Assembly: GCA_947380835.1 (NCBI GenBank)
Contig: CANCSL010000066.1
Coordinates: 1-5,111 of the forward strand
Direction of reading: 5' to 3'
DNA length: 5,111 nt
Origin: Actinomycetota bacterium
GTDB taxonomy: Bacteria > Actinomycetota > Actinomycetes > Nanopelagicales > Nanopelagicaceae
This document shows, piece after piece, positions 1 through 5,111 of the stretch. Both the position numbers and the translations under genes were made by a program. Position 1 is the stretch's first letter. Each line of letters starts with the position of its first letter. The notes beneath the pieces are model-generated. The model was not told the origin of the DNA and ran no database searches. It worked only from the letters and a program-made list of their open reading frames with translations.

Positions 1-75
1 CAGCTGAACGAGATTATTTCTATCGTCCAGCTGCTGCCATCTGAGATAGCGGAATTGTCGGCGATTACCGCATAG
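1..75 (+). CDS. 3' end of a possible convergent gene (partial, unidentified)
   Basis: The plus strand is open in frame 1 from the window edge to a TAG at 73-75, giving 24 residues that begin QLNEIISIV and end AELSAITA. It reads like a Leu/Ile-rich amphipathic C-terminal helix. The stop lies 9 nt from the stop of the convergent operon. A competing reading is plus frame 3, which is open to a TGA at 42-44 (…ERDYFYRPAAAI), so the frame is not certain. On the minus strand every start codon in this stretch runs quickly into a stop, so an operon continuation is unlikely. The fragment is too short to assign a family. Confidence 0.33.
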   Translation, partial: QLNEIISIVQLLPSEIAELSAITA

Positions 76-84
76 TTCTTTCTG

Positions 85-1080
85 TTAAGAAGGTGAGGCG
101 GCTGGCGTTGGTGCACCAGCTGGTCGCCCACTTCCAAAGCCACCACCACCTCCGGCACCAGGTTGGCCACCACCTGGAAGCAACGATCGGCAACTAGCCA
201 TTGCTGCTGCAACCTTGGGGTCTTGGAAATCGGGTCTGGCCCCGGCTGTAAATGTCACGCCAGCTTTCGCTAAACAGGCAGTAAATGCTGGGTCTGAGAA
301 ACGTCCTCCGCCACCACCTCCGGCACCAGGCAGAGCGCCTGGACTTCTGACGGGCGCGCTGGGCTTGGCTGAAGCCGCACCAGAAGTGGATTTCGGCGTT
401 GCCTTGGAAGTTGTGGTTCCAGATTTACGTCCAGGGACCGCTTGTGGAGTCACGACGCCACCAGTCGCAGCAGATGTAGCCCCCGGGATTGTGGGAGCAG
501 TCCCGCCCTGGCCACCAAAGTTAGGACGCGGAGCAATCGCGCCAGAAGTAATCGCAATCGGCGTGACCGATCCATCTGCACCAGTTTGGCCAGTAACCGT
601 AACGGTATCGCCGACTTTCAACGCACCAACTGCAGAAGTTGTGGATTTAAGAACCGGCGTTTGATCGGTGGCATTAACCACGACTTTCGAACCATCGGCT
701 TTGGTAATTTCAAGAGTCGTGCCCGTGATTTTTGTGATCGATCCAGAAGTTCCACGACCGAACCCTCCGCCGCCACCAAACCCACCACCGGTCGCACCTG
801 TTGGCGCGCTGATGCCTCCGGCTGTCGCAGAAGCTGCCGCAGAGTTTCCGCCGCCACCGAATCCACCAAAGGCTGATCGCAAACTGGAGATGTTGGTTGC
901 AGATGATGACGTAGCTGTGTGATGTCCATACCAAGCGCCAGCAGAAGCAGTCGCGACGATAACGAGCAGCCCACCTAATATCGAGGTGTACTTATTTGTC
1001 CATCGGTAAGAACCCTTGGCAAGTTCCTCCTTCAGATTATCTTCCTCAGGAGTCGCGAAGAGATCGAAGTCATTACTCAT
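85..1080 (-). CDS. Membrane-anchored Gly-rich protein with DUF5666-like domain and C-terminal two-Cys motif
   Basis: This is the last gene of the export operon; 331 aa, exact function unknown. Residues 1-30 form an acidic, presumably cytoplasmic head ending in basic residues. Residues 31-51 are one hydrophobic segment, suggesting an N-in membrane anchor. Residues 70-110 are Gly/Phe-rich. Residues 112-184 resemble the small beta-rich DUF5666 fold (GSITKITGTTLEITKADG, then LKVGDTVTVTGQTGADGSV). Residues 185-260 are a Pro/Ser/Thr/Ala linker. Residues 262-301 carry a compact motif with FTACLAKAGV and a second Cys in MASCRSLLP (Cys269, Cys297), embedded in Gly-rich sequence. The ATG lies inside the end of the permease gene (8-nt overlap, ATGAGTAA) and has an AGAGG ribosome site 9 nt upstream. 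Inference: a partner, regulator or substrate-capturing subunit of the transporter on the outer face of the membrane. It could instead be a sensor or an exported structural protein. Confidence 0.85.
   Translation of the reverse strand: MSNDFDLFATPEEDNLKEELAKGSYRWTNKYTSILGGLLVIVATASAGAWYGHHTATSSSATNISSLRSAFGGFGGGGNSAAASATAGGISAPTGATGGGFGGGGGFGRGTSGSITKITGTTLEITKADGSKVVVNATDQTPVLKSTTSAVGALKVGDTVTVTGQTGADGSVTPIAITSGAIAPRPNFGGQGGTAPTIPGATSAATGGVVTPQAVPGRKSGTTTSKATPKSTSGAASAKPSAPVRSPGALPGAGGGGGGRFSDPAFTACLAKAGVTFTAGARPDFQDPKVAAAMASCRSLLPGGGQPGAGGGGGFGSGRPAGAPTPAASPS
143..162. repeat. Copy 1 of a 20-bp exact direct repeat in the DUF5666-like gene
   Basis: These 20 bases are identical to 311-330. 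On the minus strand they encode the Pro-Gly-Ala-Gly-rich part of the tail after the second Cys, so the Cys motif is bracketed by the two copies. Confidence 0.7.
311..330. repeat. Copy 2 of a 20-bp exact direct repeat in the DUF5666-like gene
   Basis: Identical to 143-162 and 168 nt away (56 codons, in frame). It encodes the PGAGGGGG stretch just before the Cys motif. Recombination between the copies would delete the motif without shifting the frame. Confidence 0.7.
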
Positions 1081-2293
1081 AACGAAGTGCCTCTATTGGT
1101 CGTAGGGATGCTGCGCGGCTGGCTGGATAACCACCGAAAAAGAGCCCGATCAATACGCTGACTCCGAAAGCCAGAAATACTGATGAAGGAACGATCACAG
1201 GTTTAACACCCACGATCTGGAAATGCGATCCGACAAAGCCCCCGATCACACCTAAGGCACCACCTACTAACGAAAGTATCGTGGCCTCAATCAGGAACTG
1301 CGAGAGAATGGCACGCTTGGGAGCACCGATCGCCTTACGTATACCAATCTCTCGTGTTCGTTCCACAACGGTCACCAACATGATGTTGGTGATGCCGATG
1401 CCGCCGACCAGAAGGGAGATACCGGCGACGACGCCTAAAAGCACTGTAAATACCTTGCTACTAGAAGAAGAAGTAGCAAGCAGCGTGGCTTGGTTAAAGA
1501 GCCTGTAATCACGAGAAGAAGATGTCTTTACTTTATGTCGGGCATCCAAAATGGTTTGAATTTCAGCCTGGGCGGCATCAGTAGTTTTGGCTGACTTTGC
1601 CTCGACGATAATCGAAGAAAGTGGCTGATATCCAGTCAAACTGTTCTGGACAGCGGTGATGGGCGCCAAGAAAAGTGAATCGCCATCTTGGAATCCGGTG
1701 GAGCCCTTGATGGTGGTTGTACCAATAATCGTGAAGGGAATTCCGCCGCAACGAATAGTCTGACCGATGGGGTTATCGGTGCCGAATAATTCCGTTGCAG
1801 TTGTATTTCCGATGACGGCAACTCGACGAGCTTGTGTCACATCATCATTGGAAAAGTAAACGCCTTTTGCGATCGATGTATTGCTGGCCTCAAAGTAGGA
1901 AGGCCAACTTCCAGAAAATGTTGAAGGAGTCGATGTACTGGTGCCATTGACGCAGGTAGCGTTGGCATTCATCACCGGCGCGGCTTGTTTAATATCTGGA
2001 GCCTGCACGGGATCAATCAATGCAACGGTATCTGCGACCGTCAGCGGTTTGGTGTTGTTAGCTACCGACCGGGCGCGGGTACCAAAGCCACCACCACCAG
2101 ATCGAACCTGTATGGAATTGGTACCCAGTCGATCCAAACTCTGCTGCACCGCTTTGCTGGAGCCATTTCCAACAGCAATCAAAACGATAACTGACATAAC
2201 ACCGATCATGATTCCCAGAGTGGTTAAAAAGGTACGCAGCCGGTTGATTGATAGCCCGCGAAAGGCGAAACGAATGATTTCTAGGATACTCAT
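1073..2293 (-). CDS. MacB/FtsX-type ABC transporter permease
   Basis: Integral membrane subunit of a type VII (mechanotransmission) ABC system, 406 aa, normal for a stand-alone MacB-like permease. TM1 is about residues 22-42. A large extracytoplasmic MacB_PCD-like domain spans about 43-280. TM2 (281-307), TM3 (330-356) and TM4 (370-390) follow. After TM2 comes the hallmark ERTREIGIRKAIGA segment (311-324), which contacts the ATPase. The C-terminus ASLRPIEALRYE is typical of the family. The extracytoplasmic domain holds the only two Cys (114 and 182), a possible disulfide, and a Gly tract, GGGGFG (67-71 region), just after its first strand. Its ATG overlaps the ATPase stop by 4 nt (ATGA). No strong Shine-Dalgarno precedes it, so coupled re-initiation is likely. 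Known relatives use two permeases per complex and move conformational force rather than substrate across the bilayer. The substrate here is unknown. Confidence 0.95.
   Translation of the reverse strand: MSILEIIRFAFRGLSINRLRTFLTTLGIMIGVMSVIVLIAVGNGSSKAVQQSLDRLGTNSIQVRSGGGGFGTRARSVANNTKPLTVADTVALIDPVQAPDIKQAAPVMNANATCVNGTSTSTPSTFSGSWPSYFEASNTSIAKGVYFSNDDVTQARRVAVIGNTTATELFGTDNPIGQTIRCGGIPFTIIGTTTIKGSTGFQDGDSLFLAPITAVQNSLTGYQPLSSIIVEAKSAKTTDAAQAEIQTILDARHKVKTSSSRDYRLFNQATLLATSSSSSKVFTVLLGVVAGISLLVGGIGITNIMLVTVVERTREIGIRKAIGAPKRAILSQFLIEATILSLVGGALGVIGGFVGSHFQIVGVKPVIVPSSVFLAFGVSVLIGLFFGGYPASRAASLRPIEALRYE
1090..1094 (-). promoter_or_regulatory. Ribosome binding site of the DUF5666-like gene
   Basis: AGAGG on the minus strand lies 9 nt upstream of the ATG at 1080, inside the permease coding sequence. 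It supports this start and the 8-nt overlap with the permease. Confidence 0.5.
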
Positions 2294-2988
2294 GCCACAC
2301 GACCAGAGTTCATGGTGTCGCCGACAATTTTGCCATCGCGCATTCGAATAACGCGTTTGGCTCGTTCGGAGACATCCGCTTCATGCGTGATAACTACCAC
2401 GGTGCGACCAGCGGCATTGATCTGATCGAAGAGATCCAACAAATCAGCCGTAGATTTTGAATCCAGCGCCCCAGTGGGTTCGTCTGCCAAGAGAAGAGAT
2501 GGGCGTGTAGCCAGCGCCCTCGCCACGGCTACACGCTGTTGTTGTCCACCAGATAGCTCGGTTGGTTCGTGTTGCATGCGGTCGGCTAGACCCACGACTT
2601 CCAGAGCTTTAGTCGCCCTTATGCGACGTTCAGCGGATTTGATCCCTTGATAGGCCAAGGGAAGTTCGACATTGGCCAGGGCCGTGGTGCGTGGAATGAG
2701 ATTGAAGGATTGGAAGATAAAACCAATCTTTCGACCACGAACGATAGACAATTCGTTTTCATTCATCGAAGAGATCTCAATGCCGTCGAGGAAATATTTT
2801 CCGGCGGTCATGTTGTCGAGCGCTCCCATGATGTTCATCAGCGTGGATTTTCCAGAACCGGATGGCCCCATGATCGCCACGTATTCACCCGGTTGAATTG
2901 TTAAATCAACTCCGGCAAGTGCGTAGATCGATGAGTCTCCCTGTCCGTAGCGCTTTACAGCGCCTTGCACATCGATAACGGGTTGCAT
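2290..2988 (-). CDS. MacB/LolD-type ABC transporter ATP-binding protein
   Basis: Cytoplasmic ATPase that powers the adjacent permease; 232 aa from the ATG at 2988, a normal length for LolD/YknY-type subunits. All nucleotide-binding motifs are intact: Walker A GPSGSGKST (41-49), Q-loop Gln93 in FIFQSFNLIP, signature LSGGQQQR (145-152), Walker B LLLADE (165-170) with catalytic Glu170, D-loop GALDS (173-177) and switch His202 (VVVITHE). The FQSFNL and ADEPTGALDS wording is characteristic of the MacB/LolD/FtsE branch. The adaptor stop and this ATG share one base (TGATG). A TTG at 2991 in the same frame would add one residue, and AGGGG at 2999-3003 lies 7 nt from that TTG and 10 nt from the ATG. 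I prefer the ATG because of the coupled junction. The protein has no Cys. Subfamily confidence is high; the exported substrate cannot be read from this subunit. Confidence 0.96.
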   Translation of the reverse strand: MQPVIDVQGAVKRYGQGDSSIYALAGVDLTIQPGEYVAIMGPSGSGKSTLMNIMGALDNMTAGKYFLDGIEISSMNENELSIVRGRKIGFIFQSFNLIPRTTALANVELPLAYQGIKSAERRIRATKALEVVGLADRMQHEPTELSGGQQQRVAVARALATRPSLLLADEPTGALDSKSTADLLDLFDQINAAGRTVVVITHEADVSERAKRVIRMRDGKIVGDTMNSGRVA

Positions 2989-4943
2989 CAACCGCCTGCC
3001 CCTCGGCCGCCGCCGCCACCGCCGCCACCAAAGCCACCGTTACCAGTCAATGTCCCACCAGCACCCGTAACGGCTGGAACGCCGCCGCTGGGGAAGCCAT
3101 TAGATCCGACTGTTGCGGTTGCAGTCCGTAAGACGATCTTTGCGCCGGCTTTAATTCCGGAGAGAATCTCGTCGGAAGAATCTCCTTGGAGACCTACAAC
3201 CACACGTGTTGGGGTGATGACTTCTTTCCCTTTCACGGTGGTGAGGACATTCACTGTGGCTCGAGTGCCACGAACTGTGACTGCTTGAGCCGAAACTTGC
3301 AGGACATTTAGCGCAGAACCAGTAGTCACTGTGACTGTTGCCGACATACCCGGCTTCAATCCCACAACTGGTGCATCCAAATCGAAAGTCACATTGTAAG
3401 AAGTGGCGCCTGAGGAAGATGAAGGCAATAAATCAATCGAAGCAACTTTTCCAGTGGGCGCTTCATTCGGAAGAGCAGCAAAGGAATAGCTAGTTGCTTG
3501 TCCAACCACAATCTTGGAGGTGTCGGATTCGGAGAAGCCAGCCTGAATACGGAGAGAGCTGACATTGGTCAGGACGATAAATCCCGAAGCCGTTCCGGTT
3601 GTCGATGTAGCAGCTGAGGTAGAGGCAGTGGGTGCGTTCTCGCCGACTATGGACGAGATAGAAGCAACATCACCAGTAACTGGGGCCTTGATGGTCGCCC
3701 CTGCCAGGTTGCGCAAGGCCACCGCATAGTTGGCTTTTGCCAGCGTAATACTGGCTTGAGCAGCATCTACATCGCTGGCTTTAGGTGCCTGCATAGCTAT
3801 TGCTTGCTGAGCTTTGAAGAGATTAAAGGATAACTGGGCGTTGGCCAGCGCATTCTTCGCCGAAGTCACAGAAGAGCTTTGAGTCGTGGCGTCTTTCGAT
3901 AGGTTGTTGGTCTGATTCAAAATGGCTTGATCTACTGCGTTCTGCAACGAGAGTAAGTTCTGCGCATCCTTCTTCAAGTTCGTCGCTTGCGTTGTCGTGG
4001 CTTGGTCGACTGCATTTGTCAAGGAAATGAGGTTCTGGGCGTCTTTACTTAAACTGAGTGTTTGCGAATTAACGGCATTGTCATAGGCGGCTTTTGCGTT
4101 GGCCAAACTCGTGGCATTACTCAGCACGGTAGAACAGTGGCTAAATACATCGTTAATGGTGGTTGTGCTAGAGCCGGAAAGATTCAAACTTTGGCAATAC
4201 GCGATGGTGTAACCGGACGGCGCCCAAGTTTTGTAGTAATTATCATTATTGATTTGGGATGAATCTAATGAAGCTTTTGCCGAATTTACAGAGGCTTGAT
4301 ATTGCGCCGCGTTCAAAGGGGCATTCGATTGCGCATCCGCCAGATTTTTCTTGGCGGCATCGACAGAGGCTTGATACACCGCAACATTCGAAGTCGCCAG
4401 CGCCTGAGCATCGGCCAGCGCCTTCTTGGCATTATCGACTGCGGTTTGATAAGTAGCAGCATTGGTATTAACCGCGGCTTCAGCTGTAGCTAAATTTTGG
4501 GTAGCAACATCAACAGAATTTTGTTGTTGTTGTAATTGCAGATCGGCTTGAGTTTGTTCGGCTTTGGTGCGAGTAGGAGTCAATTTCGAAAGGGTGCTCT
4601 GGGCGTTTGCGAGTGAGATCTTTGCCTGAGAGAGCGCGATACTTAAGGCTGAATTATCAAGAGTCGCCAGCGTCTGTCCGGCTACAACATGGTCGCCTAC
4701 TTTGACATTTACGGTCTTTAGGGTGCCATTGACCGAAGGTGAAACCCCAATATCTCCAGGGCTAATTACTTTGCCGCTGGCGGAAACGGTAGAAGTCACA
4801 TCACCCAAGGAAGCGGTGACGGTCGAAGTAACTGCCTTTGCCGGAGCGGGATGGAGAGCGCTCCACCCCCAGAAACCAGCGCCAACAACTGCCAATACCA
4901 AAATGGAATTTATTGCAATAATTCTGATTTTTGCCGAATTCAT
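2988..4943 (-). CDS. HlyD/MacA-type membrane-anchored adaptor with long repetitive coiled-coil hairpin
   Basis: Adaptor (membrane fusion protein) of the export complex, 651 aa, well above the roughly 370-400 aa of classic MacA/YknX. A TM anchor spans about residues 8-28. The first lipoyl half is at 64-100 (VNGTLKTVNVKVGDHVVAGQ). A long helical hairpin covers about 100-412. The second lipoyl half is at 413-436 (ATIKAPVTGDVASIS). Beta-barrel and membrane-proximal domains cover about 455-610 (VGLKPGMSATVTV, VITPTRVVVGL). The tail (628-651) is Gly-rich. The extra length lies mainly in the hairpin, built from 25-residue repeats (136-235 and 296-370) around a tip insert (236-285) with the only two Cys, 250 and 270. 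Start: ATG 4943 is directly followed by a plausible basic-plus-hydrophobic anchor, and I found no upstream in-frame start in the leader. It lacks a clear Shine-Dalgarno. First gene of the operon. Relatives sit on the permease and guide substrate; its ligand is unknown. Confidence 0.93.
   Translation of the reverse strand: MNSAKIRIIAINSILVLAVVGAGFWGWSALHPAPAKAVTSTVTASLGDVTSTVSASGKVISPGDIGVSPSVNGTLKTVNVKVGDHVVAGQTLATLDNSALSIALSQAKISLANAQSTLSKLTPTRTKAEQTQADLQLQQQQNSVDVATQNLATAEAAVNTNAATYQTAVDNAKKALADAQALATSNVAVYQASVDAAKKNLADAQSNAPLNAAQYQASVNSAKASLDSSQINNDNYYKTWAPSGYTIAYCQSLNLSGSSTTTINDVFSHCSTVLSNATSLANAKAAYDNAVNSQTLSLSKDAQNLISLTNAVDQATTTQATNLKKDAQNLLSLQNAVDQAILNQTNNLSKDATTQSSSVTSAKNALANAQLSFNLFKAQQAIAMQAPKASDVDAAQASITLAKANYAVALRNLAGATIKAPVTGDVASISSIVGENAPTASTSAATSTTGTASGFIVLTNVSSLRIQAGFSESDTSKIVVGQATSYSFAALPNEAPTGKVASIDLLPSSSSGATSYNVTFDLDAPVVGLKPGMSATVTVTTGSALNVLQVSAQAVTVRGTRATVNVLTTVKGKEVITPTRVVVGLQGDSSDEILSGIKAGAKIVLRTATATVGSNGFPSGGVPAVTGAGGTLTGNGGFGGGGGGGGRGAGG
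3834..4058 (-). repeat. Three tandem 75-bp (25-codon) repeats, second arm of the adaptor hairpin
   Basis: Adaptor residues 296-320, 321-345 and 346-370 repeat the pattern L-x-K-D-A-Q-N-L-x-S-L-x-N-A-V-D-Q-A, with D301, D326 and D351 exactly 25 apart. The first two units are very similar (KDAQNLISLTNAVDQA and KDAQNLLSLQNAVDQA); the third is diverged. The period equals that of the opposite arm, as expected if both arms lengthened in step. Confidence 0.82.
4239..4538 (-). repeat. Four tandem 75-bp (25-codon) repeats, first arm of the adaptor hairpin
   Basis: Adaptor residues 136-160, 161-185, 186-210 and 211-235 share the register Y-Q-x-[AS]-V-[DN]-x-A-K-x-x-L-[AD]-[DS]-[AS]-Q, with D145, D170, D195 and N220 spaced exactly 25 apart. 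The first unit is the most diverged. In DNA, the plus-strand segment ACAGAGGCTTGATA occurs at 4288-4301 and 4363-4376, with a related copy at 4438-4451, again 75 nt apart. This indicates tandem duplication within a coiled-coil arm. Confidence 0.85.
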
Positions 4944-4966
4944 AGCGGGAACATTACGAGTTCCAT
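4940..4966 (-). promoter_or_regulatory. Possible 8-codon leader ORF coupled to the adaptor start
   Basis: An ATG at 4966-4964 opens the short frame MELVMFPL, whose TGA (4942-4940) overlaps the adaptor ATG by 4 nt (ATGA), the same junction type as between ATPase and permease. A purine-rich GAAGGA (4984-4979) lies 12 nt upstream of this ATG, a rather long spacing, and close to the predicted transcript 5' end. The adaptor start itself lacks a Shine-Dalgarno, so initiation on the leader followed by re-initiation would explain its translation. This is inference; an 8-codon frame may be chance. Confidence 0.22.
4948..4964. promoter_or_regulatory. Inverted repeat just upstream of the adaptor start (possible operator or RNA hairpin)
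   Basis: Perfect 5-bp arms GGAAC and GTTCC flank a 7-nt centre and end 4 nt before the adaptor ATG. The same stretch overlaps a 7-bp direct repeat, CATTACG, at 4952-4958 and 4964-4970 (12-nt period). It lies in the predicted 5' leader, so it could be a repressor site or a small stem next to the start codon. The arms are short and chance occurrence is possible. Confidence 0.25.
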
Positions 4967-4989
4967 TACGCGATGTTGTCCTTCTTTTG

Positions 4990-5019
4990 CTTATAGATTG
5001 CTGTGACTATCCAAATCAA
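4990..5019 (-). promoter_or_regulatory. Predicted sigma70/SigA-type promoter of the export operon
   Basis: Read on the minus strand, a TTGATT -35 box (5019-5014; 4/6 to TTGACA) is separated by 18 nt from a TATAAG -10 box (4995-4990; 5/6 to TATAAT). Transcription would start near 4983-4984, leaving a leader of about 40 nt before the adaptor ATG. The -35 box overlaps the TGA of the upstream gene. It is the only clear promoter in the 72-nt gap and fits the operon layout. Confidence 0.55.
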
Positions 5020-5111
5020 GGATTCTTAGGATCAAAACCCCACGCTTGATCGCCATGGCGTTCGATAACCCAGCAGGAGTAATCAATCAAGGCTGGGTTT
5101 GTGAAGATACG
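5016..5111 (-). CDS. C-terminus of an upstream gene (partial, unidentified)
   Basis: The minus strand is open from the window edge to a TGA at 5018-5016, giving 31 residues that include NPALIDYSCWVIERHGDQ and end WGFDPKNP. The mix of Trp, His, Cys and charged residues reads as genuine protein, and the gene is co-directional with the operon and ends 72 nt before it. The opposite strand also has an open frame here (ATG at 5055), but it has no good ribosome site and reads less convincingly. I do not recognise the family from this tail. Because the operon promoter starts at this stop codon, some read-through transcription into the export operon is possible. Confidence 0.6.
   Translation of the reverse strand, partial: RIFTNPALIDYSCWVIERHGDQAWGFDPKNP

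Noticed and set aside
76..91. TTCTT / AAGAA hairpin between the convergent genes as a terminator
   Set aside because: Only five weak A/T-rich pairs and no following T-run; no credible intrinsic terminator seen.
215..664. Plus-strand 149-codon open frame rich in Pro
   Set aside because: It is antisense to the Gly/Ala-rich fourth gene; Gly codons read backwards give Pro runs. Minus-strand frame has TM, domain structure and a ribosome site.
2989..2991. TTG as the start codon of the ATPase
   Set aside because: It adds one residue directly before an ATG that forms a standard TGATG junction with the adaptor stop; ATG is the better choice though the TTG is not impossible.
2965..3288. Plus-strand Pro-rich open frame of 107 codons
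   Set aside because: Antisense to the adaptor's Gly-rich tail and barrel domain, with the same composition artefact and no supporting start context.
3834..4538. Regular 75-bp periodicity considered as a CRISPR-like or non-coding repeat array
   Set aside because: The repeats are in frame, diverged mainly as protein coiled-coil units and lie wholly within an intact coding sequence.
4702..5049. Plus-strand open frame of 115 codons spanning the operon start
   Set aside because: It runs antisense through the adaptor's anchor and lipoyl half and across the promoter region; no family features.
5067..5099. 8-bp inverted repeat AACCCAGC / GCTGGGTT as a terminator
   Set aside because: Loop of 17 nt, no proper T-run on either strand, and it lies inside the upstream coding tail.
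5055..5111. Plus-strand ATG frame (MAFDNPAGVINQGW…) running off the window edge, a possible divergent gene
   Set aside because: No good ribosome site or promoter, and the opposite strand has a more convincing protein tail in the same place. Cannot be fully excluded without sequence beyond 5111.

Overview
The window holds one compact minus-strand operon for a MacAB/YknXYZ-type membrane export machine, flanked by the ends of two neighbouring genes. Read in transcription order (high to low coordinates), the operon encodes: a membrane-anchored HlyD/MacA-type adaptor (4943-2988); a MacB/LolD-type ABC ATPase (2988-2290); a four-helix MacB-type permease (2293-1073); and a fourth, poorly characterised membrane-anchored Gly-rich protein (1080-85). 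The four genes overlap by 1, 4 and 8 nt (TGATG, ATGA and ATGAGTAA junctions), so they are almost certainly co-transcribed and translationally coupled.

Organism (inference): ATPase and permease are separate genes, no TolC-like outer-membrane gene is visible, the adaptor tip lacks a recognisable TolC-docking motif, and the fourth protein combines a DUF5666-like domain with a Cys motif I associate with actinobacterial exported proteins. Base composition looks moderate rather than extremely GC-rich. A moderate-GC actinobacterium, for example a freshwater lineage, fits best, but no rRNA or marker gene is present to prove it.

Layout: 1-75 is probably the 3' end of a convergent plus-strand gene. 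85-4943 is the operon. 4944-5015 is a 72-nt gap with a credible promoter, a short inverted repeat, a 7-bp direct repeat and a possible 8-codon leader ORF. 5016-5111 is the C-terminus of an upstream gene on the same strand. No gene-free stretch exceeds 300 nt. I saw no RNA genes, mobile elements, CRISPR arrays or convincing terminators.

Working model: the ATPase drives conformational changes of the (probably dimeric) permease, which works with the adaptor to move or extrude a substrate at the outer face of the membrane. The substrate is unknown. The fourth protein is probably a partner, sensor or substrate-handling factor of the complex. Features outside textbook MacAB are 25-residue repeats in both arms of the adaptor hairpin, a two-Cys insert at the hairpin tip, Gly/Phe-rich tracts shared by three subunits, and exactly two extracytoplasmic Cys in each of the three membrane proteins with none in the ATPase.
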